64,000 nucleotides of DNA from Sporosarcina sp. P34. GTDB taxonomy: Bacteria; Bacillota; Bacilli; Bacillales_A; Planococcaceae. Shown here in pieces: positions 29,320 to 36,906 of the stretch (the first letter of the stretch is position 1; each line of letters opens with the position of its first letter). The stretch is from NCBI RefSeq assembly GCF_002743375.1, contig NZ_PDZC01000003.1:310001-374000 (forward strand), given 5' to 3'. The position numbers and the translations under genes were made by a program. Under the pieces are notes generated by a model that saw only the letters and a list, made by a program, of their open reading frames with translations, was not told the origin of the DNA and searched no databases.

Positions 29320-29904
29320 TTAGATATATTGATAATATAAACCGAACTGCGTATCGTACCATAACAGTGTGCCATGTTTTCTCTTAGGAAGACGTGTTTG
29401 AAAACTCCATTCAGGATACTGTTTGATAATTTGGACTTGATCGCCAGTCGCGAATGCGATAAAGGAAATATAATGATCTTTTGTCATCGGGTGGTCACTT
29501 GAGATAAAACGTTCATTATCGACTTCTTCAATCGTAAGCTTTTCTTCTTCGCTCGCTTTCTTGGCTATTAGCGCTTCGAGCTTCCTGCCGCAGCAAGATA
29601 ATGTAATATTTCCCGTTGCCAATACAATATTATTACAAGATGGACAGACGAAGTATTTTGATTTTTTCATATTTCCTCCTATGAACTCATTAGACAGTAA
29701 CTCACCGTCTAAAATATTTTCTATATTTACATCAAGTAGCTTAGATAAACTGGATAAAAGTGTTACATCCGGACATCCATAACCGCGCTCCCACTTTGAA
29801 ATCGTTCGATCCGAAATATTCATTTGATCGGCTAATTGCTTCTGGGTGAATCCTTTTTCTTTGCGTAATGTATAGATTAATTCTCCAACTTTACTTGTAT
29901 CCAT
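29320..29904 (-). CDS. XRE regulator fused to a desulfoferrodoxin-like domain
   Basis: A 194-residue protein. Residues 6-60 are a SinR-like helix-turn-helix (LADQMNISDRTISKWERG). Residues 83-110 hold a desulforedoxin-type Cys4 site: Cys87, Cys90, Cys104 and Cys105. Residues 125-192 match a superoxide reductase barrel, with HPMTKDHYI giving His138 and His144. The C-terminal ligand motif, CNxHG in active enzymes, reads DTQFG here, so the catalytic Cys and His are gone. This points to a redox- or metal-sensing regulator rather than an enzyme. GGAGGGAAA precedes the ATG; it is divergent from the small genes at 30063. Confidence 0.82.
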   Translation of the reverse strand: MDTSKVGELIYTLRKEKGFTQKQLADQMNISDRTISKWERGYGCPDVTLLSSLSKLLDVNIENILDGELLSNEFIGGNMKKSKYFVCPSCNNIVLATGNITLSCCGRKLEALIAKKASEEEKLTIEEVDNERFISSDHPMTKDHYISFIAFATGDQVQIIKQYPEWSFQTRLPKRKHGTLLWYDTQFGLYYQYI

Positions 29905-30062
29905 CGATTTCCCTCCTGCTCTTTATTATCATAGGTGAATATCCAACAGGCATCAACAAACGTTCCGTGGAGTTTGTTACACTTATATATACCGGCGTGG
30001 TTAATGTATTAGATACTATAAAAAGAGTGGTATCTAAATAGTAGAAAGCAAGGTGAGTAGGA

Positions 30063-30269
30063 ATGAAACAGCATTGCTGCGAAGACATGGCGTATCATGC
30101 AACTTTTACATGTGACGTACACAAAGACCCGTATGATTGCCCGGATCAATTGATTCTTTTTGATAAAACAGACCAAGATTACGGATTGTTAATTCATGAT
30201 GGAGGTACTTCAAGTATCGGGATTTCATTTTGTCCATGGTGTGGTAGTACATTATTGGAAAGGGGATAA
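30063..30269 (+). CDS. Small Cys-rich protein (DUF6980-like), 68 aa
   Basis: A compact protein with paired cysteine motifs: HCCEDM at the start, CDVHKDPYDCPD, and FCPWCGSTL near the end. These probably bind one zinc ion. The pattern resembles a conserved family of uncharacterised small proteins (recalled as DUF6980; not checked). The ATG follows AAGGTGAGTAG. Confidence 0.75.
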   Translation: MKQHCCEDMAYHATFTCDVHKDPYDCPDQLILFDKTDQDYGLLIHDGGTSSIGISFCPWCGSTLLERG

Positions 30270-30272
30270 AAT

Positions 30273-30440
30273 ATGAATAAACTCCAAATATACGCTGTTG
30301 TTATTGCGGTTTTAGTAGTCGTCTTTTTCTTCGTTCTTTCAGTAGTAACAAGTAATTGGAAGTTTTTCTTTTGGAGTATCATACCGATCCTATTATGGCT
30401 AATGACGGCTTTCCTAGCTAAAGTCAACGCTAGAGATTAA
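30273..30440 (+). CDS. Small two-helix membrane protein (55 aa)
   Basis: It starts three bases after the zinc protein, with GGAAAGGGG upstream. Two hydrophobic segments (IYAVVIAVLVVVFFFVLSV and FFFWSIIPILLWLMTAFL) are joined by TSNWK. It ends just before a strong bidirectional terminator. No family is recognised; operonic spacing and ribosome site support it. Confidence 0.7.
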   Translation: MNKLQIYAVVIAVLVVVFFFVLSVVTSNWKFFFWSIIPILLWLMTAFLAKVNARD

Positions 30441-30463
30441 ATGGAGTGCATCCCTCTACTTAT

Positions 30464-30515
30464 AAAGGGGCTGTTACAGAAAATCATAATGACTTTCTGT
30501 AACAGCCCCTTTTGT
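30464..30515. terminator. Bidirectional terminator
   Basis: The long stem AAAGGGGCTGTTACAGAAA pairs with TTTCTGTAACAGCCCCTTTT. It serves the small genes on the plus strand and the MBL gene on the minus strand. Confidence 0.9.
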
Positions 30516-31432
30516 TATAACCACAACGTTTCCCCAATAAGCAACTTCTTTAATCGATTTTCATCCAACTGCAATTTTCTCCACTCGGCATTTAGCCTTT
30601 CAACAGCTTCGGGCCCTGTATCATCGGCTAAATGATACGTTCCATAATGTATCGGAATAAATGTTTTTCCAGCTAGGTCTAAAAAACCTTTCACTGCATC
30701 CTCGGGAGTTAGGTGACTTTCCCTCATAAACCATTCCGGCTCGTACGCTCCAATTGGCATAAGCACTGTATCCACAGTGAATTTCTTGGCAATCTCTTGA
30801 AAACCTCGGAAATATCCTGTATCCCCAACGAAATAAATCGATTGCTCAGCACTTTCGATAATCCAGCCGCCCCAGTGGGAAGTATTCGTGTCCGTCATGG
30901 TCCTTTTTGTCCAATGTTGCGCAGGAACAAAAGTGAACTTCGTGTTTTCGAACACAAATGAGTCAAACCATTCCGCTTCAATGACCTTTTTATATCCTCT
31001 TATCTGGAACTTACTGCGTAGACCAACTGGAACAAAATAGCTAGGATTGCCTTTAAGATGTTTGATCGTGCCAAAGTCCAAATGATCATAATGTCCGTGT
31101 GAAATAATTACGACGTCAATCTCTGGCAATTCAACGAGTGCGACTCCTGGTTTGGTCAATCGTTTCTGAAAGCCCATTCTCTTTGCCCAGACCGGATCCG
31201 TAATTATATTGAGCCCGTTGATTTGAATCAAACATGTAGAGTGTCCAATCCACGTAATGGATGTTTTCGATCGATTAATAGCGAATTTTTCTATTTCTTT
31301 ATCTGGCGCTTGCTCGATTACGATACGTAAATCTTTCTTTTTCTCATTACGTTCTTTCTGCCACCGAATCATCTCTCGCAGTGTTTTACGCGTATCTACG
31401 ACATCCAAATTAGTATAGCGTTTTCTCCTCAT
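30515..31432 (-). CDS. Metallo-beta-lactamase-fold hydrolase (NAPE-PLD/RomA type)
   Basis: A 305-residue cytoplasmic protein. The metal motif HGHYDHLD lies near residue 113, preceded by ITWIGHSTCLIQINGLNIITDPV. The later ligand motifs AQHW, GDTGYF and IPIHYGTYHL are present. This is the NAPE-phospholipase-D/RomA branch of the fold; substrates of bacterial members are mostly unknown. It is the last gene of an operon with two ATP-grasp ligases and overlaps the one before it by four bases. Confidence 0.87.
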   Translation of the reverse strand: MRRKRYTNLDVVDTRKTLREMIRWQKERNEKKKDLRIVIEQAPDKEIEKFAINRSKTSITWIGHSTCLIQINGLNIITDPVWAKRMGFQKRLTKPGVALVELPEIDVVIISHGHYDHLDFGTIKHLKGNPSYFVPVGLRSKFQIRGYKKVIEAEWFDSFVFENTKFTFVPAQHWTKRTMTDTNTSHWGGWIIESAEQSIYFVGDTGYFRGFQEIAKKFTVDTVLMPIGAYEPEWFMRESHLTPEDAVKGFLDLAGKTFIPIHYGTYHLADDTGPEAVERLNAEWRKLQLDENRLKKLLIGETLWL

Positions 31433-32217
31433 GATTCATCACTCAACCGATTTTTGACATACTCCAATAATTTCTTCGCCACTGAAAACTCATGTGTTTG
31501 ATAGAGAGAACGGGCACCGACGGGATCTTCGATTTCATTCAGTAACCAGCCGCCTGTAATGGGAAGTATGAAATCAATGCCGATATAGTCGCTAGAAATT
31601 GCCCGGGAAATCGTTTGAACTTGTTTGATTTCAGTGTCGTTCAACGTATACTTTTCCACGGTGCCGCCTAATGTGTAATTGGACTTGAATGAATCTTTCG
31701 CGCCAGTCCGTTTCACTGCACCTAGTACTTCATTGCCGAGCATAAACACGCGTATGTCCGTCGCGTCAGATTCGATGAAAGGCTGCGCAATTAGTTTAGT
31801 AGGATCGAATTGATTTAGAATGTCTTCTGTTTGCTGTGCAGATTCACAGAGAAATACTTCGCTTCCACCGTGACCTCTGCGAGTTTTCAATATAAAAGGC
31901 ATCGGAGGAAGCTGATCCGCTCTGAATGTGGGAACTGCGGGAATACCGAGCAGAGTAGCTAGTTCAAATGTGCGTAGTTTATCATTGGCTATTTTTTGTA
32001 TACTCGCACGATTGAACACACGGTAACCTGCTTGTTCCAATTCTAAAGCTAATTTAGGATCACGATCGCGGAATAAAATGAAATCAAGTGGTTCAGCAGG
32101 TGACTCCGTTATCAACTCCACATTCATATCCAGTTCCTTCGCTTCTTTTAATAGATCGGCGATAAACGCATGATTTCTCTTCGCTTCCTCAACATTATAG
32201 TAGATGGCGCCTTTCAT
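31429..32217 (-). CDS. RimK-like ATP-grasp ligase (second copy)
   Basis: A 262-residue ligase. The ATP-grasp core shows FILKTRRGHGGSEVFLCE at about residues 108-125, IAQPFIESDATDIRVFMLGNE, and the metal-binding LLNEIEDPVGARSLYQT near the end. Enzymes of this type join a carboxylate to an amine using ATP. It overlaps the next ligase gene upstream by four bases and the MBL gene downstream by four. It is divergent enough from its neighbour to be a partner rather than a recent duplicate. Confidence 0.85.
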   Translation of the reverse strand: MKGAIYYNVEEAKRNHAFIADLLKEAKELDMNVELITESPAEPLDFILFRDRDPKLALELEQAGYRVFNRASIQKIANDKLRTFELATLLGIPAVPTFRADQLPPMPFILKTRRGHGGSEVFLCESAQQTEDILNQFDPTKLIAQPFIESDATDIRVFMLGNEVLGAVKRTGAKDSFKSNYTLGGTVEKYTLNDTEIKQVQTISRAISSDYIGIDFILPITGGWLLNEIEDPVGARSLYQTHEFSVAKKLLEYVKNRLSDES

Positions 32218-33080
32218 TTAATCTTCTCCAATATATACGCAATCATTGCATCCGCCACGTTAATACCGGTTACATTTAAGAGGTTGCGGATATGCGCTGC
32301 GCCGTTCACTTCACAAACCAGAGGCTGTTCATCCGCACCGAATAACAAGTCTACTCCCGCGAACTCTGCACCGACTGCTTTTGCAGCTTCCATAGCTAGT
32401 GTTTCTTGAGCGGACGTCAATTCCACAACTTCAGCTATGCCGCCGTTCGTAATGTTCGCTCGGAAATCTGTGTCTGAGTGGCGATACATGGCTGCAATGA
32501 TTTGGTCGCCCACTATATTGACGCGTAAGTCCCGCCCTCTACTTGTCTCGATGAACTCTTGAAAGACATAATCGACGCCACGCAACTCATCGACTTTTTC
32601 ATTGAAAGCCTCTTTTGTTTCAATCAAATATACTTTCATACCAAATGAGCCATGACCTTCTTTAATGATCATGGGCAAGCCGAGAGTTTCAATGACGTTC
32701 TCGTAATATCCGCTATCCGCAATTGTGAAGTTAGGATAAACTTTCGGCGCGATGATCGTTTTCGGCATTGCGACACCGTGCTTCGCGAGTTCAAGGTACT
32801 GTTTGGCTTTATTATCACATGTCTCAATAACTTCAGGATCATTGAAGACGGGGATTCCTGCATTTTTTAAATACTGTCCAAGCAATGTATCTTTATCGAG
32901 AAAGACAACGAAATCAGGAGCCTCTTTTATCTGATTTTGCACATCCATCTGTACTTCATAATTTTTTAAGATTGTCGCCCGTACACCAGCACGCTCTGCT
33001 GCTTCCTGTACAAGCCGCGCTTGATCAACAAATTTACCACTCGTTAAACTACCATTATAAATAACCCAACAACTTTTCAA
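32214..33080 (-). CDS. RimK-family ATP-grasp ligase (first copy)
   Basis: A 288-residue ligase. The N-terminus CWVIYNGSLTSGKF is typical of RimK/LysX-type proteins. The ATP-grasp core follows: MIIKEGHGSFGMKVYLIE, VFQEFIETSRGRDLRVNIVG, and the metal site LVCEVNGAAHIRNL (Glu and Asn ligands). The TTG at 33080 is preferred because AAGGTGG ends eight bases upstream; the GTG at 33092 is inside that site. It heads a three-gene operon and is divergent from folC, itself a glutamate ligase. Confidence 0.87.
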   Translation of the reverse strand: MKSCWVIYNGSLTSGKFVDQARLVQEAAERAGVRATILKNYEVQMDVQNQIKEAPDFVVFLDKDTLLGQYLKNAGIPVFNDPEVIETCDNKAKQYLELAKHGVAMPKTIIAPKVYPNFTIADSGYYENVIETLGLPMIIKEGHGSFGMKVYLIETKEAFNEKVDELRGVDYVFQEFIETSRGRDLRVNIVGDQIIAAMYRHSDTDFRANITNGGIAEVVELTSAQETLAMEAAKAVGAEFAGVDLLFGADEQPLVCEVNGAAHIRNLLNVTGINVADAMIAYILEKIK

Positions 33081-33095
33081 TCCCCACGCCACCTT

Positions 33096-33111
33096 TGCTA
33101 TACTGTATATA
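33096..33111 (+). promoter_or_regulatory. folC extended -10 with small palindrome
   Basis: TGCTATACT (33096-33104) is an extended -10. TATACTGTATA (33099-33109) is a perfect palindrome about one base, placed in the 60-bp divergent gap between folC and the ligase operon. The same TGCTATACT string precedes pilM and spo0B. Confidence 0.5.
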
Positions 33112-33139
33112 ACTTAATTTTAGCACAGGAGGAATTTCT

Positions 33140-34351
33140 TTGATTCCAAAACTTAATGAATATAAAAAACAATTTGACATAATGAGTGACGACGAGATTA
33201 AACCTGGATTAGATGCAATAGAAAAGGCACTGGCGAGTGTATTGAACCCCGAGAAAGACTTACGGATTATTCATGTGGCGGGTACGAACGGAAAAGGGTC
33301 GACGATTGCAGTAATGGAAGCGGTGTTACGAGCGCATGGATTTGAGACTGGTGTGTTTTCTTCACCGGCCATATTGGATATACATGATCAGATTCGGATC
33401 AACGGACAGCCGATTGCACAAGAGGAATTGGAATATGTGTTTGAGGAAATGGAAGCAGCAGGATTGAGCGGTTTGCTGACGGACTTTGAATTGCTGACGG
33501 TGGCAGCGTTTTTAGCGTTCCGTAATGCAGGACCGGACTACGTCTTGCTTGAGACAGGGATGGGTGGTAGATACGACAGCACGAATGTCGTGACGCCTTT
33601 AGTGTCTGTCATCACGTCGATAGCCCTGGATCATACAGGGTTTCTAGGAAATACAATTGAAAAGATTGCTACACATAAAGCCGGCATTATTAAGCCATAT
33701 ATTCCAGTCATTGTAGGGGAATTGCCACCAGAGGCGAAAGCGATTGTTTTGGCAGAGGCAAAGTCGAATAAAAGTTTAGTACGCGCGTATGGCGAAGAAT
33801 TCACATTAAAGCCAGGAACTACGGAGACCTTCTGCGGTATGTCTACATTTAAAATTCCGGTGCGTAATATGAAAGGGCCACATCAAGCGATTAATCTTGC
33901 TGTTGCTCTAGAGGCATTATCATTGGCGGGGGTGCCGTTGAAGCAAGATCATGTGGCTGAAGCTGTAGCCAATGTTGCTTTGCCTTTTAGATTTCAAAAG
34001 ATTGCTGAGAATGTCTATATCGACGGTGCGCATAATCCAGCTGCGGCACGTATGTTGGTGAGGACGATTGAAGAGCAGTTTCCAGGGAAGAAAGTGGACT
34101 GGGTTGTGGGGATGTTGAATACGAAAGATTATGAAGCTACATTGGAGATTTTAGCACCACTTGCGAACAGTTTTACGTTTGTGGATTTTCCGCATGCACA
34201 GGCTGCGAAAGCGAAGGAGTTGCAAGCGGTTTGCCCGATAGAGGCGAGTCGTGTGATTTCGTTTGAAGAAGTTGATGTAAAATGTTCGAAAAAAAACACA
34301 AAGGTAGTTGTTGGCTCTCTTTACTTATTAAGTAGTTTAATGAGACAATAG
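33140..34351 (+). CDS. folC: Folylpolyglutamate synthase/dihydrofolate synthase
   Basis: A 403-residue Mur-ligase-type enzyme that adds glutamates to folate. The P-loop region HVAGTNGKGST is at 45-55. It also has SSPAILDIHDQIRING, LLETGMGGRYDSTNVV and a C-terminal domain with YIDGAHNPAA. It starts with TTG behind ACAGGAGGAA. In B. subtilis folC follows valS directly; here 7.7 kb of accessory genes separates them. Confidence 0.95.
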   Translation: MIPKLNEYKKQFDIMSDDEIKPGLDAIEKALASVLNPEKDLRIIHVAGTNGKGSTIAVMEAVLRAHGFETGVFSSPAILDIHDQIRINGQPIAQEELEYVFEEMEAAGLSGLLTDFELLTVAAFLAFRNAGPDYVLLETGMGGRYDSTNVVTPLVSVITSIALDHTGFLGNTIEKIATHKAGIIKPYIPVIVGELPPEAKAIVLAEAKSNKSLVRAYGEEFTLKPGTTETFCGMSTFKIPVRNMKGPHQAINLAVALEALSLAGVPLKQDHVAEAVANVALPFRFQKIAENVYIDGAHNPAAARMLVRTIEEQFPGKKVDWVVGMLNTKDYEATLEILAPLANSFTFVDFPHAQAAKAKELQAVCPIEASRVISFEEVDVKCSKKNTKVVVGSLYLLSSLMRQ

Positions 34352-34449
34352 GCTTAATAAAGTTAGTTTTATAGACTATTACGTTTACGACAGGGTATTT
34401 AGTTTTAGTAGGAGAATATGACGAATGTAAACGGGAGGAGTGTCATGTT

Positions 34450-34890
34450 ATGAATACTACTAAAGAAAAAGGATTTACACTAGTCGAAATTCTAGCGGCT
34501 TTGACAATTTTGGGTATTGTATTCGTTAGTTTCATGACGATTTTTTCTCAAATGAACTTATTTAATACTCGTACAGAATCTAAACTCGAAACGATCCATT
34601 TGGCTAAAAAAGAATTGAATTTTTGGAAAGAGAATCCGATGCCGTTAGAAAATAATGAAAAGATTTCAGTTCTCAAGAAAGATGGTGTATCGTCACCTGG
34701 ATTTATTTTTTATACATACACACGTCGGGATGAACCCAAATACGAATACCGTGTGAAATACCGTGTACAGTCGGACTTGAAGCCTTTCACCGAAACATCT
34801 ATTATACTTCATCGTGTACAAATTTCAATTTACCAGAATGGCAAGGAAATTAGTGAGACGTTTGGTTATGTGGAGGATGGAGCTCTATGA
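34450..34890 (+). CDS. Type IV pilus minor pilin-like protein
   Basis: A 146-residue protein with a class III (prepilin) signal: KEKG then FTLVEILAALTILGIVFVSF, so cleavage is expected after Gly8 and N-methylation at Phe. The rest is a short globular domain with strand-rich sequence (YEYRVKYRVQ). First of three overlapping minor-pilin-like genes, matching the PilV/PilW/PilX order of other systems. Substrate of the prepilin peptidase at 46016. Confidence 0.85.
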   Translation: MNTTKEKGFTLVEILAALTILGIVFVSFMTIFSQMNLFNTRTESKLETIHLAKKELNFWKENPMPLENNEKISVLKKDGVSSPGFIFYTYTRRDEPKYEYRVKYRVQSDLKPFTETSIILHRVQISIYQNGKEISETFGYVEDGAL

Positions 34891-35366
34891 ATGTAAAGTG
34901 GACAATAAGAAAGAATCAGCAAGGAATGTCAGTTGTTGAACTATTAGCAACGCTACTACTTGTCTCCTTGGTATCTGTAATCATCTGGACAACATTCTCA
35001 ATCAGTACCCGACTGAATACATCGGAGACGGCAAAATTACGCCTACAGCAAGAGGCAAATTATATTGCGACAGAAGCACAACGATTACATCGTAAGTGTT
35101 TAAGTTATGAATTTGTTGTGATGCCTCAAAAAGTGAGTGTTCAAAATTGCCGAACGTCATCTCAAACTGTAGAAGATTCTATTCTTAGTACGAATTTTAT
35201 GTATTATACAGATCAAAAAAAATCAGAAACTACTGAAGAAAGATTCTATATAAACGCAAAGAAAGAGAATTTAGAAATATCAAAGTTTTGGGTTGTAGAT
35301 CCAAAAAACAATAAATTGAAAGTATCCATCCCATTGGAACTATCTAGATATAAGGTAGCTCCTTGA
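34887..35366 (+). CDS. Type IV pilus minor pilin-like protein (PilW position)
   Basis: A 159-residue prepilin: NQQG then MSVVELLATLLLVSLVSVIIW gives the processing site and hydrophobic helix, with Glu at position +5. A Cys pair (HRKCLSYEF, VQNCRTS) could form a disulfide outside the cell. It overlaps its neighbours by four bases on both sides. Confidence 0.83.
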   Translation: MNVKWTIRKNQQGMSVVELLATLLLVSLVSVIIWTTFSISTRLNTSETAKLRLQQEANYIATEAQRLHRKCLSYEFVVMPQKVSVQNCRTSSQTVEDSILSTNFMYYTDQKKSETTEERFYINAKKENLEISKFWVVDPKNNKLKVSIPLELSRYKVAP

Positions 35367-35383
35367 AGAAAGGAAGCGGTCGT

Positions 35384-36886
35384 GTGCAATTACCTAAAAA
35401 TGAAAAAGGCTATGCATTAGTGATTGTCTTGCTTGTCATCATATTTATCATGATTGGTAGTGCTGTTTTCATGAGGGGATCGATTAGCAATGCTAAACAA
35501 CAACGTATTGTAGATGACAACAATCTGGCATATACTGCTGCTGAAATGGGTGTAGATTATTACAAATGGCTGTATATTAATAAATTCAAAGCAGAAAGAG
35601 GTAAAATTTGGAGCAACATGAAGCTGGCCTATGAAAGCGATAAGGTCATGATAAATAACAAAAATATAACACCTGAAAAAAAGCAAGAAGAGCTTAAGCA
35701 AGCGGCAAAAAACCGGCAAAATCAAATGGTTGATCAACTTCTCAACCTGCACTTCGCTAATCTTGAAAAAACGAAGCCAGATACAACCGATTCTTTACAT
35801 TATAGTATTTTAGAACCTGTAAACTATACTAGAGTAAAAGATTCCGCGGATAGGGATATTGGTTTACTAGTCAAAGGTAAAGTTCTGGGGGAATATGGAA
35901 AAGGAAGCAAACGAGCAAAAAATTTGGATTTTGAGCTACTATTTGATTTTCCATTACTAGTTGAGGACAGTACTTCCAACCCACCAATTAATGGAGAGGA
36001 TTCTTTGACAATTCCCGTTGTGAACATTCCAAGTTTAATTGAAAACAATAAGCAAACTAAACCATGTACTACTAACCCTAACAATGAAAAATGCTTGGGA
36101 CAGAAATCTATTGATACTCATTTTACTGCAATAAATTCCATTGTGTATTTTCCATTCGGTTATACAAAAGGAAATGGTAATATCGGAATAGATTTTAAGA
36201 ATACACAAATATATTCAAAAGGAAACATCGAGCTGCCTAATATGAATACTATGAATAACATAACCATGTATGCTGAGGGGAATATTGAACTGAAAAATTT
36301 AAATGGAGCAAATCAAGCAAATTTGTATACAACTGGAAATATAGAATTTAAGAATGCTAGCTCAGGCTATTCAAATTCCATACTTTATGCAGTAGGAGCT
36401 ATGGATGGAAAAAATACCGAATTTAAAAACATGAAAATAGTTGTCGGCGGTAACTACACTGGAGAGAAATTTGTGCTAACTAGCAAGTCAATTATGGTAG
36501 TTGGTAAAGAACTCACAATGAAGAAAGCAGGCTCTATACAGAATTCCAACTTAGTTGTTAAAGGAAATTTAGTTGTAGAGAAGTCGCTTGCCATTAAAAA
36601 CAATTCAAAGGTTTGCGTCGGTGGAAATATTGATTTTAATAATATAGATCTGAAAACAATGGATTCAAATAGCAAAATTTATTTTGTGGAGGAAAAAGCT
36701 AAACCCCAAAGTATTATTGGCAAATACCCAAACTTAATTCCGATGAAAGAAGCTGTATTTAAAACTAATCCACAAGCGTTATATGATAACTGTGTTGGCA
36801 GTGGAAGTGGAAGCGGAAGCGGCAGTTCTGGCATTTCAGATAACCCTAATTGGGAGCCTCCTGAAATCGAAGTTACATATAATTAA
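35384..36886 (+). CDS. PilX-like pilus protein with bactofilin-like repeat region
   Basis: A 500-residue protein. The N-terminus NEKGYALVIVLLVIIFIMIG is a PilX-type membrane anchor. A helical region (about 40-130) follows, then from about residue 250 an array of roughly eight repeats around GNIEFKN/GNIELKN every 15-25 residues (IYSKGNIEL, MYAEGNIELKN, LYTTGNIEFKN, VVKGNLVVEKS, CVGGNIDFNN). These suggest a beta-solenoid like bactofilins or polymer-forming cytoskeletal proteins. It ends with a Gly-Ser linker and a short acidic tail. The GTG at 35384 follows AAAGGAAG. Confidence 0.75.
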   Translation: MQLPKNEKGYALVIVLLVIIFIMIGSAVFMRGSISNAKQQRIVDDNNLAYTAAEMGVDYYKWLYINKFKAERGKIWSNMKLAYESDKVMINNKNITPEKKQEELKQAAKNRQNQMVDQLLNLHFANLEKTKPDTTDSLHYSILEPVNYTRVKDSADRDIGLLVKGKVLGEYGKGSKRAKNLDFELLFDFPLLVEDSTSNPPINGEDSLTIPVVNIPSLIENNKQTKPCTTNPNNEKCLGQKSIDTHFTAINSIVYFPFGYTKGNGNIGIDFKNTQIYSKGNIELPNMNTMNNITMYAEGNIELKNLNGANQANLYTTGNIEFKNASSGYSNSILYAVGAMDGKNTEFKNMKIVVGGNYTGEKFVLTSKSIMVVGKELTMKKAGSIQNSNLVVKGNLVVEKSLAIKNNSKVCVGGNIDFNNIDLKTMDSNSKIYFVEEKAKPQSIIGKYPNLIPMKEAVFKTNPQALYDNCVGSGSGSGSGSSGISDNPNWEPPEIEVTYN

Positions 36887-36906
36887 TCAAAGTCAGGAGA
36901 TTTACT

